A DNA stretch of 64,000 nt, taken from positions 1,054,001 to 1,118,000 of the forward strand of contig CP053680.1 in the NCBI GenBank assembly GCA_019623805.1. The letters run 5' to 3'. The stretch is from Gammaproteobacteria bacterium (ex Lamellibrachia satsuma). GTDB taxonomy: Bacteria; Pseudomonadota; Gammaproteobacteria; Chromatiales; Chromatiaceae. Both the position numbers and the translations under genes were made by a program. Shown here one piece after another: positions 18,501 through 29,700 of the stretch. How positions within the stretch are numbered: the first letter of the stretch is position 1; each line of letters begins with the position of its first letter. The notes under the pieces were generated by a model. That model was not told where the DNA came from and did no database searches. It saw only the letters and a list, made by a program, of their open reading frames with translations.

Positions 18501-20749
18501 GTTCCGGTTACCTCGACAATGTATTCCAGGGCATCGAGGCGCGATACCAGGGCGAGATCTGCCCGTCCACCGTTAGTGATGATGGGAACCACTTCCGCGT
18601 AGGGCAGCGTCTGGCCAGTGCCATCCGGTCCCGGACCCGGACCCGCAGCATTGCCCGCCCCGTCCAGGATGCGAAGCTCCACCGGTGCCGGACCGATACC
18701 CAAGCCTGCTACCGCGGCCAGATGCCCGTCCCGAGTTACCGTCTGGCGGGCGAAGGCGTCGAGGAAATCGAGCAGGCTGGATGCAGTAACCCCAGGCGCG
18801 AACTGGGCGCCGAACTCGGCAGCCAAGGCCGCGCCGGCATTGCTTTGGCGTAGTAATTGATCGAAGCCGTTATCCAGTGCGCGGTCCCCCAGCCAGTCGA
18901 GCAGCAGATCCTGCAGCACATCGGCCAGCGGTTCTCCGAAGGCCACTCGTTGCCCCGCCTCACCCAGTTCACGGCCACGGTCGATGACGGTCTGGCGGCG
19001 CACGAAGGCCACATCCGCAGGCAGGGCACCAGAAGGCGCGTTCGCGATGCTGTAGGCCTGCCCCAGTACTCTGAGTACGGCACTGACCAGCCCATCCGGC
19101 AGGAATCGGGTGGTATCCGGCAGCACGATGGCATTGGGTGAAAGCGGGATACCCCGCTCACCCACCCCGGTGGTGATCTGGAAGCGGCCGGTCACACCCG
19201 GCTCCGAATTAAAGGAGGCAGCGGTGACCTGCCCGGTTTTCTGAGCAATCAGCGTGAACTTCTGGGTGAAGGAGTCCCCCGGCAGCAGGGTGTCGATGAC
19301 GATCGTCGGCTCGGTATTGGGATCCAGAACAGCTCCGGACACACCACGCTCGTCGAGATTGACGGTCACCAGGTTTGCAGCCGTGGTCGAAGTGTTGGTG
19401 ATGGTGGCAAAAAGATTGTAAGGCTCTCCGGAACGGATAGTGCGCGGATGGGCCAGGGTGATATCAAAGGTTGGATCGCGCACCAGCACTGCGCCGATGG
19501 CCGCACCCTGGATCTCCACCGGCCCGGAGGGCAGGCCTTCAAGGATACCGCTGAGTGCGATATCGACAGTATGGAAACCCTCACGCAGACCTTCGACCAG
19601 GAATTCGCCCGCCCCTTGATCCTGGGGTGGGATAACTCCCACATCGTCCGCCGTTCCCAGCGCTCCATCCGGACCTGGCAGCATGACATCAATGACAGGT
19701 TGCACACCGATCCCTTCAATACGGGCCAGACGCAGTGGATCGTCACCAGGCTGTTCAAATGTACCCGAAACAAGATCTTCCCCCGACGGCAGGGTGATCT
19801 CAGCGGTTAGATCGCGCACCGAGAGCAGCGAACCGTCCGGGGCGACGTTCGCCACCGTCACCATCACCGAGAAGAACTGGTTCAGAAAGGCGATATTTCC
19901 TGGGATCACCACCAAGCCGGTGATGGGCGGGGCGCCAAATGGCCTGGGGCCTCCATCGTCGGCCCCGGCCTCCATAAAAGGGATGGCGGCAATCGAAAAA
20001 TTGAGTCCGGGACGATCGAAATCATCGGGCAGCTCAACCACCTGCCGCTCGTTCAGTTCGGCATTGACCCTGCTCAACAGTCCGATCAGCTCTGGAGTGG
20101 TTTGCTGGAATGCCAACAGCTCCCGGGTCGGCAATGCCACTGGAAGCCTGATCTTGAACGTATTTCCATCGACGTTGAGGGCAAGTTGGAACTCGCGTAT
20201 ATCGAAGTTGTTCTCGTCGATGACGATGCCTTTCTCCCGAATCTCGTCCAGGGTCAGCGCACGGGAGGTGACGCTGGTTACCAGGATCTCGCTGATCACC
20301 TTGATGGGCACCAGGCCCGGCTCGCCGTCGAGCAGCGTCTCGCCGTCTTTCACCAGCCGGATCTGGTCCAGGAAATAGTCGCCGGGCAGGGCAAAGGGCG
20401 GGATGGGGAAAGGATCTCCGGGACGCACCTCGATATCGATGGCGGGAAGTGAGGGACCGCGCAACTGGGCCTGCACCCGGGTTTCACTACGCAGACGATC
20501 CAGCGCTGCCTGAGCCTCGGGGCCGGCCCCCGGAGGCAGGCTCAGTTCGGTGTTGACTATGGTTGGGATGTCCTTTGGAACGGTCAGGGCGGGAGGGTCG
20601 ACGGTAAGCTGGACACCGATGATGTCGAACTGAAGTTCTGCGAATGATTGAGCACCTGCTATCCCGTTCAATAGCAGCAACAAAACCATGCCAAGCAGGG
20701 AGATCATGCTCGGATTCAGTCTCAGCCATTGGTACTTGTGACTTTTCAT
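9554..20749 (-). CDS. Giant secreted protein with carboxypeptidase-regulatory-like and Ig-like repeats
   Basis: ATG 20749 gives 3,731 residues and a clear signal peptide (MKSHKYQWLRLN, then a leucine-rich core ending NGIAGA). Upstream in-frame codons would overlap the previous gene and hide the signal. Layout: a unique N-terminal region (to about 930) with a helical stretch near 600-760; about 13 carboxypeptidase-regulatory-like (prealbumin-type) repeats with the pattern G-x-V-x-G-x-V-x-x-x-D-G-x-P-V-x-x-A (about 935-2165), broken by a roughly 200-residue unrelated insert near 1350-1570; SbsA-like Big_5 domains (PRVLTVTPQEGESGV, PEVIEVTPADGASEV); Ig-like domains with DxAGNxS motifs; and a C-terminal series of four repeats (from about 3295). 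It starts 28 bp after the stop of the subtilase giant. No enzyme domain or surface anchor was seen. An adhesin or matrix-scaffold role is inference. Confidence 0.9.
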   Translation of the reverse strand: MKSHKYQWLRLNPSMISLLGMVLLLLLNGIAGAQSFAELQFDIIGVQLTVDPPALTVPKDIPTIVNTELSLPPGAGPEAQAALDRLRSETRVQAQLRGPSLPAIDIEVRPGDPFPIPPFALPGDYFLDQIRLVKDGETLLDGEPGLVPIKVISEILVTSVTSRALTLDEIREKGIVIDENNFDIREFQLALNVDGNTFKIRLPVALPTRELLAFQQTTPELIGLLSRVNAELNERQVVELPDDFDRPGLNFSIAAIPFMEAGADDGGPRPFGAPPITGLVVIPGNIAFLNQFFSVMVTVANVAPDGSLLSVRDLTAEITLPSGEDLVSGTFEQPGDDPLRLARIEGIGVQPVIDVMLPGPDGALGTADDVGVIPPQDQGAGEFLVEGLREGFHTVDIALSGILEGLPSGPVEIQGAAIGAVLVRDPTFDITLAHPRTIRSGEPYNLFATITNTSTTAANLVTVNLDERGVSGAVLDPNTEPTIVIDTLLPGDSFTQKFTLIAQKTGQVTAASFNSEPGVTGRFQITTGVGERGIPLSPNAIVLPDTTRFLPDGLVSAVLRVLGQAYSIANAPSGALPADVAFVRRQTVIDRGRELGEAGQRVAFGEPLADVLQDLLLDWLGDRALDNGFDQLLRQSNAGAALAAEFGAQFAPGVTASSLLDFLDAFARQTVTRDGHLAAVAGLGIGPAPVELRILDGAGNAAGPGPGPDGTGQTLPYAEVVPIITNGGRADLALVSRLDALEYIVEVTGTGSGQFDLGVSVPTGVGEVTLLSYSGVGIGPGGTARITIRLGQANSFDLVVDSNGDGVTDATLPAANVLITEASPQVLTVRQLESYNLGHPGNIFDPATYGLLVGVLFDKPVTEATATETANYAIESNSALGAVLQPSGRLAYLYLERPIGTLIDRGITISAIADERGNLLAADTRTIETVLADGAHVFGQLRTAAGEPVPDALFDLTVVISPFFTFDVSRIHTDSEGNFDFDFVRRIGRYFKLKAQHPETLDFTSLTAKVRAPGEEMLLFPTFRGKGSVRGQVTDAAGLPVAGAPVLLASPQMPRSGLGANTDALGEYIIPDVPVGTYSVRSFDGEGAFGLASGVVESAGEEAVTDIQLILQTSELGNLTGRVFLADGSTPGEGFSVYVGSYDRITNTVSAVDQAESDEAGSFDFGNLVPGKYDVVALDPTGAQLGVAGDVQVVAGITSSAVVVLEENGAVEGVVYNALGVPVEGALVAGGISLGVTDANGFFRIEGVPPGKRTIEAGNPLTKRRGSQSVTVLSNQTVNIAITLEARATIQGTVRDASGNPVPRATVRIVRSGGFEFVFANNAGQFRLPDRPLGGYLLQAPGPGQQGLIEFMKKRGIPACSAFTAIPPDPPADLNCQAQAPNFSDDNAALAAYQNALETAFNVSETLLSGPPEADLSQGFGWTKVDLFQNSTTVFADIDYLPLGSVSGVTLAGNGLPAAASTRISALGVAENGAAQFKEHGRMDTDLDTGEFAYGGIALFDLDTFQNTGIRSGTFQLEAASTLEPGRPTFAGELNVNTPNWDNIVLQFPLLAETSGTLSGTVFLPDGVTPAPANVDVTIDYGDGITVRTDPDGRFVSSFPIPKSVYTLTALDPISGLTGQARAVVLAGENTDIEIRLLGLGDARVIVKRPDGSLVPDVNVSLNGSGYPGDELDGVTNAAGEVQFFNVTEGKFGVMAEEQGTGLKGRASGDILRDSEVNLVLTLQGAGTITGTYLAADGVTPVANANVTLNARGVLAYANTDADGRFLIDAVPVGPFTVEASDPLTGRLGRASGELFVQGDLVDISIIQFGRGSVEGFVTQADGVTPVAGARVSLTGSGVTAVRLQSTTRVDGSFHFDGVTVGSFFLSATDVSTGFSGDAGGTIDFEGDLDVQNIILEGFGAVQVQVLGTDGNPVDNVEVTLNGTGGSRTAVVDTNGEFTFDFLKLGNYNLQAHSLANEHNGGAGETSIGQVGETAAVTLTLRGIGEVTVVVVDANAVLEPSARVNLIASARLPGEAGRLPFGGAFTAFTDASGQVSFPGVPVGEFFVSAESGPVSGVSTGVIEIPDQSVPITVELGDTGSVRGRMLLPDGFTAAASTYVTLHFQPQSSLQSGVLQITTDLTGEFEFLGIPLGPVTLDAFEPESAGVRQAAGTLTVADPDLDFADLTLDNSAPRVLTVTPQEGESGVAVDASVEILFSEPMQEGSLGSVRLMDGGTQVTGTITLFDGDTRAVFTPTDPLESDRTYSLTVDGAPAGPRDLVGLQLLDPYISIFRTADIIPPTVSSISPQTGETGVIPQEVVRLTFSESIQASIDLSLLDDGGQPVAGQVAMTLGDSVAIFTPDDFLQPNGTYTVVADNVWDLAGNALENLPFSAQFSTVDTLAPVLNFLALQGTPTLIEGTSVSVMPDVTGTDLARMEYVIDGQAPAVVDAAPFLVDVALPVGVPRVEITATAVDDSGNRSVPALLDIDVLPNQPPSVVLTSLTCGNSVGAGETCSFQATASDDLEVGPVSFSAIGVLNDSQTAAPSPGLTQFTTDFDITVPANAPSGQTLTVQAVATDSLAQISPSARLILPVEDRVAPQVAIDSPVNHAQVVPGASVNVQVSASDDLAVTTLALNCTPALAECTARTLSPPQSVATEVFTLNIPGAFEAPGTIQIAANATDAAGNSTVSPVRILQIADTLPPAVDSLATISGANRVLQGQAVTVRATASDNVDVAGLEFRATGDGLDLGPSLVPASPAGAGVTVDFSFTVPAAAANDSTIQVVGVAIDGVGNRSGDSTLTLDVGDVEPPVASILAPQPGTTVDTGATLTLTVQAEDDVGVQEVRYVSSGVRSDLSGSEELANPATPVEVSFNIPIPAATQPGDLSLSVTAIDAAGNTSVVQTVTMTVADAIAPIVTIGSPTAGSDHDPGIPLAVTIDASDNAGITEISLSASGSATVSETRVIVPVGVDVSEVFNINIATPPPAGGSVTLNATARDLGGNLANATPVSVNILDVVGPEVIEVTPADGASEVDLAATVVVRFSEAIDPASVTAASLTLVNGGMEPVDFTFSADNTLVTLVPSDGVLEPAADYMLTVDTAVTDSAGNTLTASFTSGFSTASPDMTPPEVAAISPLDGATGVSIASLVRVTFSEPIAPASLNGSTFQVSAGGNPLAGTLELQGGDTQASFLPNMPLPLDTLVVTSLTDGITDLAGNPLAGTLNFSFTTGAFSIAFPAEGETVPELTEIDLDARASAGLGVASVLFTVNGVELAPVAGPPFVAAFTTPAAADVPVLNIIASARNSSGVEIAQDAVTVNVGVGLRVTPQLLGVPLGGSADLNLSISTTLGEDLTIDLIAVDPGVAEVPSTPVILTAGSPAIDVPVNGLAEGSTSVLVNSILGTEAVVISVSTPLSGQELRPLAPAVGTMVQSPPYLGRVILPANSQRTLVLTVLGSPATADTSLIVSSNNSAVADILGSPMVPQNEVTVVLTIDTGAEGTAELILRAGEEVRVLTVTVGLPLSGTEPPLVAAPVGVVIPEAPSVGQVMLPAGDARAITLLLLDTPAAADMNVTVTSDNPAVADVAGPVVIPSGGQSAVLSLVTGVEGTAVLTLTADGLVRELTVFVGLPSVETAPPTVARPVGIRLLSLPSVGQVKLSVADQALATVRLLDQPAVSEVTVTFASGDFNVADVLESQISIPIGEVSAAFTLISGITGETTIRLDFGDESRELEVQVGDFTTGELPPTVAPSVGVEVQ

Positions 20750-20777
20750 CGCATTTTTCCGGGTGTTACATCGCCTC

Positions 20778-23700
20778 TTATGGTTCGTCGTAAGTGACAT
20801 CCACATGGGTAAACAGATATTGTCCACCAAGAGCAGGGGTGTCCAAGAGCAGCAGGACTTTAATACGGTACCTATGAAGATGCTCGAGTAGTGTTGAATC
20901 GACCAGCGATGTGAGATCACGAGTTAACCGCCGATTCGCTTTCTCATCGGTTGTCACATTGAATGTTTCACTGCTGATCCGCTGCGGGATTCCGTTGGAG
21001 TCGGTATCGTCCAGGTCGTAGATGTAGAAGCTGGCCTTCATGACCCGCGGATCGCGCCATTCGAGGGCGAAATCATCATCTTGGACTATGTGATCACCGA
21101 AACGAGGCCAGGTAAGATAAACAAACTGATCGATAGCGATACCACGTGGCCGGTGAAACCGTTTCTTTTCGGTGGAATCGGGCGTGCGATAGTCATAAAC
21201 CCGTGTCGTCACCTCTTCCTCACAGCCCGGTGACGTAGGTCCGCTGGTACCACCCAATACCTTCTTGCACACCGGGATGACCGAAAAGTAGGCCCTATCG
21301 GAACCTTCGCTGAATTCACTTACAGTAGTATCAAAATGTTCGATGAAGTCATCTGAGATCGGTTCGTCGTGGATAATGGTGATGGCCCCACCGCCGCGCC
21401 GGAAGTCGGCAAAACCATTCGGTACAAACTGAACCCCTTCATCGAGGGTACCTGCCGCGCCAGTTGCCGTCGTGCCACTGACGGTGAAGCCGAGATCCTC
21501 CAGACGGCCCCTGACAAACACTGAGTCCTCCTCATCCTCCGCAAAGTCAGCCACGACGACTTGCTCGTAGGTGATGGGCGAACCAAAACCGGCATGGCTC
21601 GCCACGGCGAACCTCCCGCTCTGGGCATACACCAGGTCATTGGTAAATAACAGTGCCTCATCCGGGCTGGGAAGGAGCGGTGAGGTAAATGTTGGACCTG
21701 ATGACTGTAGCGGCAGGAGCCCTCTCCTCGGCCATAGATGCGCATCCAGCGGTATCGCTGGGGTCACGCCAACCACACCCTGAAACATACCAGGCGGTAG
21801 CTGGGCAAAGGCTGGATGGGCGCCAATGCCTTCCGACACAGAACCGCTGGGTGGTGCTTGCTGAAACTCCCTCTGCCTGACCAAATCCAGGACGCCGAAG
21901 TTACCCGTTTGATGAAAGGCAACAAGCGCCCTTGATGAAGAAAAAGGATTATCAAGCGGCCCGGGGGTCGGCCTGGTCGACATGGCGAACGGACGTTTCG
22001 CAAATACCTGTGGTTGATAGGACTGATCGAGAAGGAGACTGTTATCGCTGGTACTCACGTTCCAGCCGAAAAGGACCTCTGGAGGGAAAAACCAAACCCG
22101 ATCGCCCTGAAGGTAGGTTCCTCCAGTCACCTGGTGGGTTTTTGCGGCAAACGTCCCGGTATACCCCGGCGCGCTCAGCAGGGTCTTGCCTTTTTTCAGA
22201 TCCTCCAGAAGATCGTGCAGGAGATCCGCATATACTCCCGAGATCTCTGTCACCATTTTGCTCAACCCCTGAAGCAGACCATCAATACCGCCCGAGGTTG
22301 CGCTTGAAGCCGCGCCGATTGCCTGACCACCTGCCAGAGCCTCGTAATATTCAGGCGGGAACTTGCCGTCGAGAATACCCTGGTACTCAAAGACACCACC
22401 ATTCAGGAGATAGAGGTAGTTGCCATCCGCGCTGACCGCCACATCCGATGGTTCATCGCCACCCGCAGTGGATCCGGGATTCTTCATGAGCATCATGAGC
22501 TTCTCGACCCCATCCTGTGGATTAGCCGATGGCCAGCCCTGGAAATTCATGGACAGTGACAGATAATCGGAAAAATCTCTTTGCAGCCCCTGTTCGGGGT
22601 TGGCGTCCTTGTGGAGATCCACATTGATTGGCAGTATGGCACCGGGTTGAGAACCCTTCCCCCTGCCAGTAGAGAGACAGGCAAAGAGTGTCTTCCCATC
22701 GGGTGACAGTTCAAGACAGGAAACCATGGTCACTCTTCTATACCCACTGACAGGAGGGATGGCGTTGTTATCGACAGCGTAAATGCCGACATCGAACAAC
22801 TGCAGCAGATTCACCCGCCTCTCATCAAAGGCAGTGAGTTCAGCAGGTGTTATGTTGGCGCTATTGGGGAGATCGGACAGTCTCTCGACCATTTTGCGTT
22901 GCACGACATTGATGATGGTGATTCCCCGGGTACCTCCCACATAGAGGAGTGTGCGATCCTTGGAACAGACCATTCCAGGCCTGTTGGTCATCAGCTTCAC
23001 TTTTTGCTGAGAATTGCCTGCAGCCGGGACAGGGAACTTGGCGCCGGAGAACGGGTAGAAGGCCATCGGCTCCAGAGTAGGCGTAAAAATCTGCATTACA
23101 CCGTCTCCCAGGTTGCCGGACGAATCCTCGACTACGACAAACAGGAAGGGGCCGCAGGTTTCAAGGGCCGTCGGCCGAGCCCCGGTCAGGGTCTGAGAAT
23201 CAGCATCGAGTTTGAGCGGCACGACCTGGCTCAGCCCCGGCTCACCTGTAACCGGATCCACATCCATGGCAATCAATCGTCCCAGCGGCTCCCCGGGTCC
23301 ATTGAATGCATCCTGATCTGCGACGTATATCGCCTGCCTGTCCAGCCTCGGCAACACTTCATGCACCGCACCCAGGGCGTTCAGGCGCTTCATGTCGCCC
23401 TGGTCCCAAGATGAGGAGTTATCCTTTGCGGTCTCCAGCAGGATCTTCTTCAGCTCGGCTGGCTTAAACCGGGGCACCGGCGGATCCGGACACACGTCAG
23501 CGCCAGCGGCAGAGCAGTCGTGTATGGCTTGAAGCATGCCGGCAACTCCAGCGACCATCGCGGCTGCATAGGATGTGCCGGTTCGATTAATATAAGGCAA
23601 ACCGGGATTGGGATCCCATATGGTATTCACGACCAGGATATCCTCTGCAGGGGCAGCGAGGGTGATGGTGGGTCCATAGTTGCTGCCCGGCAGACGTCTG

Positions 23701-26700
23701 CCCCGGTTGCCGGGATGTACGGTCATGCCACCGACTGTCATGACGTTTCCAAGGGCTGGGTCGACCGACAGGCTGCCTGGACAGTCGTACTGGTCGCTCC
23801 TGTCAGCATTCCCGGCCGGCACGATGACCAGTGTCCTGTCTAGCATGTTCGCCAGCACTGGGGTAAAGAGACTGATGCAGCGTTGTTGATGCATCCCGGG
23901 CGAATCATAATCCCAGCCCCAGCCCAACACGACGACATCCGCCATAAGGCCACGATCGTTCGCTATCAAGAGGAGTGCCTGGGCGGCCTGAAAGTCGGTC
24001 GCCGGACTGGCGTAGATGGAGAAAGTATTATTGTTTTTATTCCTTTGCTGTTCAACCGGGTCTGGTTGGTAGATCCCGCTGAGTATGCCGTTCACCTCTG
24101 TGTTGTCGTTATCCATGCCGACTATACTCACCATAGCGGTGCCATGGCCCGAAGGGTCTTGAGAATATTGAACTAATTCAGTTGTACAGGGGCCGGTAAA
24201 TGCGGTGGGACATTCAAGCTCGTGCACCTGTGTATGGGCAAAATCGAACTCTTGCAAAACGATTGGACTGAACCCCCTGTCAATGAACGCAATATGCACC
24301 TTCCCGAAATTCGATGGGTCGTCAAAAGGAGGGGTCCTGCGGATACGTTCTGTGGCCTCGAAGATCCCTGCCAGACGGTAGGCATCGCTATGATGGCTTG
24401 CTACGCCATCGCGGGTATCCAAACGCCCGCGCGAATCGCCAAGTGCATTATGGGAGGCAAAAAGCACACGTGGATCCGCGCCCAGGGTCTGCTCAAGGTC
24501 ATGTAGCCCCTTGATGGTTTCTATCGCCGAAAACTCGAGCAGGTAGGTATTGGACAAGGGGAGATAACCGACTACCTGGCCATCGAGAGCCAACGCCAGA
24601 TCCTCGACCTCGGCCCCTTCGATGATGGGCCGGAAGCGGGCGATCAGCTGGTTGACGACGATCTCCAGACCCGTCACCGGATCTCGCCTGACGCTGTCCG
24701 GGTCGAGCCGTGAGCCGGTGGGTGTTGGGGGCGGACCGGTATTGCCGGTCAGGAACTCGGGTCCACTGACCCTCTGAGAGCCGACTACCACCTCTACCGG
24801 TCCATCTGTGGCATTTGCCGGCACCAACACCTGTAGTTGGGTGGACGTCGCCGAGATCATCTCACCCATGATGCCGCCAAACTGCACCATGTTTGCCGAA
24901 GGCAGGGTACTGAATCCTGAGCCGGCGATCGTGACCAGGGTGGCGGTTCCACCAGCGGCAGGACTCACGGAGAGCACTTCCAGTGGCCCCGCCTCTACCG
25001 AACCCCTCAGACTGTAGTCGAGAAGACCCGCACCGTTACCGACCTCCAGATAACTGTCGCCGTCTGAAATATCGAACTCGAAGCTACTGTACTCGGCGTC
25101 GGGAGTGAATACCGCCAGCACGCTGCCGTCTGAGGAGAGGAGGCGCACCGTCACGTCATTCAGCGCCGTGCCTTCCGCAAGTTCAAGGATGAGCGTCAGG
25201 GTACCGCCGGTCGACGAAGTCATCCTGAAGTTGTCTATGGTATCCGTACCCCCGTCGAGTCCACCGTTGATGGGCATGTCCTGATCGATGATCGACGCAG
25301 AGTCCAGAGTATCGTTCGGCTCGATGTCCCCGCTCGCTGCTGTGACTACCAATGACTCCACGTCTATCAGGACGTCACCGGAGGCGGGATCGATGATGGA
25401 AGCTTCAACCGTATAAGAACCGGCGCCCAAGGATTCCACGATTCCCGCGAGTGCGACCCCGGAGTAATCAGTCACCGCCACTATCGGGGCCAATCCGGAA
25501 TCCAAAATGGAGAAACTGACCGTAAGCCCCTCCAGCGAACCTGTACCGCTGATTCCGGCCTGCATCAGCACTGATCCCCGGTCGGTGCGCACTGGACCGG
25601 CGAACGGAGCCAGATCGATTGCCGCCACATCGGGAGGCGTTCGAAACTCCACCGCAATTCGAACAGAATCCGTAAAGGCCCCGTTGGAGACCGATACGAC
25701 ACCGATACCTTCACCAGTGGCGCTGATCAGGCCATTCGAGTCCACGCTGACGACATTCGTGGCGTCCGAGTTGTACTGGGTTCCCGAATCAAGGGTCAGG
25801 TCGGCATCCGACTGGTCTGACATCAGGCCCATCACCTGGAGTTGCACCTGGTCGCCGGGGGTCACCAGGGTGAGGGATGTCTGATCGAGCCGGATCCCCG
25901 TCAAGGCAGGAGGCTGTTGTACGTCGATACCAACATCGGCCCCACGCCCCGCGTTGGAAACCTGGACCATGGTTCTACCACCAGCTACTGCCGTCACCAG
26001 GCCCTCGGTATCGACCGTGGCAACGGCCGTACCCAATGCGTTGTACTGGGTCCCGCTGGAGGAGCCGGTCAAATTGAGTGAGAGTCCGTTCGAGAACCGC
26101 CCCCCCACCGAGATCTGCGCCGTTTGCCCATCCGCGGGGATCGTCACCTCTTCCGGTGCGGCGAACAGGGATACAAGCTCTGCATCACCGCTATCCGGGA
26201 GCGACAATTCCAGATCGAACCGATCCAGCAATCGACCACCCTGGTCCTGAATCTTGAGTGAAACAAGGCTGCCGGTGGATGGAAGGTCACCGATCCGGGC
26301 GACCAATATGTTGCTCCCACTGCTCAATGGCGCCGATGTCGTGCCATCAGGAAACGTTACGACGGCCGTCCCCCCAGCGCCTGGAACCTCTTCAATGGCA
26401 AGATACAAGCCGGAACGGGGAGGAATCACTGAACTGATTGTGATCTCGAGTTCGTCATCCGTCACGAAGGCTAGGCGGGAATCGAGAATCGATTGTTCCT
26501 CACCGGTAATGGCCGCTACCGGATCTCGACGAACCTGGGTGAACGCCGTGCGCGGGGGTAGCAATTGCACCACGGTGAGTCCACTGGCTCCGTCTGCGAC
26601 ATAACCCACACCGCGGACAAGATCCAGTGCAACAGACCCCGCCGAACCCGGTGTGGACACTTGGCCGAGCACGCGGTCGTCCAGGGTATCGAAATCGAGG

Positions 26701-29700
26701 TCGATGGGTTGGATGCTGACAGGCCCGGACAGATCCACCAAAGCGACACCGTCAGTCCCACCACCGACGAATGCCAGACCCTCTTCGCGGGAGAGCGCCA
26801 CACTGTTGGCCGGGTGATTCAGCCGCACGGCACTGATCAGGATCGGGTTCGTGGGAATCCGCAGGTCGAAGAACTGAATGGTACCGTCTGCACCGTTGGC
26901 AACCACGGCCAGGTCGAAGGTCTCGGCATTGGAATCGATGGTTCCGTCACCGTTCATATCCATCTCGAAACCAGCAACTCCTGCTACGCCGAGGGCGTTG
27001 CCGGTGGTCGATGCGTTGCCGATGAGCGCCAGGGAGGCGGCATCGAGAATGGTCAGACCATTGATGCCGGCAACCAGCAGCTTGTCACCCAGTACGGCGA
27101 CACCGTTTGCCGTCTCCAGTGCACTGGCCGGGAACCGCGGGCCGATGGCACCGCCGGGATTGGCAGGATCGTCAGGAATAGCCTGGCCGGTGTCGACACT
27201 TTCGACACCAATGGTCTGAACTGCAACCAGGGCTTGTTGACCAGGCCCCACGGCTACCGCCGCCGGGATACCGGGGGAGTCGGGCACGCCGGTCGGCGGG
27301 GTCTGACCAGCGGAGGTACTGAGTTGGGTGCTGCCGAGCATCAGTGGCGTGCCAGCAATGTTGAGATCGAAGACCTGCAGCAAGCCGGCCTCCTCACCAC
27401 TGACTGCAAAACCCAGTGTGCCTGCGACCGGATTGCCGTCGCGATCGATCAGGTTTGCACCTTCCAGCAGTGCGACACCGGACACGCCGCCAGCCACCGG
27501 GATCTCATGGAGCACTGCCGGCACATTGGCCACGCTGATATCGACGATGGAAAGACCGGCATCCCCGCCGACAAGGGCAAGATCACCGGATACCGCCACA
27601 TCACGTGCAACACCCAGCGTATTGCCATCAAGGACACTCGGCATGAAGGTAGTGAACTCGTCGCCGAAAGGCAGCGCCAGTCGCGCGCCGGAGACCGCCA
27701 GCAATCGGGTGGAGATGCCATAACGATAACTCCGGCCAAAACCCCAGCGCCGCGTCGGTACGAAGGTGACGCGAGTGGCATCATCTGCAACAGAGGTACG
27801 CCCGAAGACACGATTACCTGCATCATCGGTGACGACGATATTTCCACTCAAGGTCGTTGTATCAATAGGCTCGGAGAATTCGAATTCAAGTGCAGCGCCG
27901 ATATCGACCAGCGCATCTGCCCCGGGCCTTGCGTCTACATACAGGGTACCGGCCACCGCTCCCAACGGCTCACCGATGTCCAGACTACCGATAACCGGCG
28001 CCTGTCCAGAGGCCATGCCGTTTACCGCACCGGTGACCGGATCGTTGAACGAAAGGATAAATGCCGTGGCGGAAACCACCGGCAGGTTAAATGCTGCGTT
28101 CGGCCCTTCCGTCTCGAACACGAAAGGCGTCCCGTCCAGCGCGATGGTCGCCGCGGGTCCTGTATTCTGCCCGGTTACCGACACCAGCGGCTGGTCTGAC
28201 GCCACGACCACATATATTGCACTGGATGTTGCACCAGGCAGATCACGGCCCAATGTCATCAGCATGGGCGTTCCGTCCACATCGACGATCTCCAGCCGGT
28301 CGACCAGGGCCAGCTTTTGCTCGCCCACAAGTTCCGTGAGGCGCATCAACAAAAGGTCTGGCGTACCTGCCAATGTAGACGGTACCGGCAGTTCGAGGTC
28401 GACCCGCGCCGCCGGGGCGATGGCTGAAGCGGAAAGCTGCTGGTTGGGCAGTCCTTCGGTCGGTGCTTCCAGGTAAAGAGTCGGGAAGCGGGAGACGAAT
28501 CCCTGCTCGATCACATTTGTATTCGGAGCGCCGCCGACGATGAGGGTTGTAGTATCGAGGTTGTGGCGCTCACCGTTCTCATCCTCGGCCCGGGCGTTGA
28601 ACTTCACCGTACCGTTGACCAGAAAATCCAGTGGCACGATCAGCGATCCACTGCCTGCAAAAGGCGCGCTGCTTACAGTCACCGGCGCAAAGCGATCCTG
28701 GCTCTCTTCCAATACCAGACTGGAGAGGCGTTTGAAACGTCCGCCGTCGAGTGACAGATCGAACTGGTCGATGTAACTGAAGCCAAACGGCAATACGGGA
28801 AGACCTGAGGCATCGGCCAGGTGTTTGATCCGTAGTTGAGTTGGTTCAGCCAGCGCGCCGGGAAGGATCGAAGCGGTACGCCCCTGACCGTCATCGGCGG
28901 AGCCCCCGGCATCGCCAAATCCCACGGTGCCATCTTCGCCCTCAAACTCCGTTATACGGACCGTGAGTTCCTGGCCGGCAGCATTGCGGAAGGTCAGTCC
29001 CAATTCATCACCGATCGCGGCGCCGATACGCAAGCGAAATGATCCGTCATCCTGGGCCAGTGTCGAGAAGGTCTCCTGACTTGCCAGATTGGTGATGGTG
29101 ACACCAGAGCCTGCCTCGGCGGAACCCTGGGTGGCGATGATCTGCACAATCCCCTCCTCGTCGGGCAGGGTGGCGAAGATCTGACCCGCCTCCGGCTGCG
29201 GTGGCTTGGAGGTATCGATAGCGGTAAATCCAACAGGTGCGAACGGCAGCAGGGCATTGCCACCCAGATCGGCAACGGCATCTGTCAGTGTGAGAACATA
29301 AACGGTAGCGGAACTCAGACCGCCGGCCGCTATGATGCTCAGGGAACTGCCATCGGCGGACACTACCCGGCTTACCGCGACCGGTGTGCCATCGTCGAGC
29401 GTCAGTACCACACTGGTATCGGTAAGCGTCGTCTCGTCTATCGGCTCGGAGAAGTTGACGACGATGGGCTGATTGAGCAGGACATCGAGCGCTCCACCCG
29501 CGGGATCGGTACTGACCACGCTGGGCGCTACCAGGTTTAGTGTGATGTCGAGCGTGGTCACCGTGGCCGCAGAGCCGACTGTGACTTGGGCACTGGCCGC
29601 ATCGCCACTGGCCAGCTCTGCCGCTGCCACACTGGTCTGGGTTGCCGCAACACCAGCCACAACGTAGCCTCCACCGAAGCCTGTGATATCGGCGAATGGA

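Noticed and set aside
20750..20920. N-terminal extension of the 3,731-residue protein
   Set aside because: It overlaps the end of the subtilase gene and precedes a textbook signal peptide at 20749.
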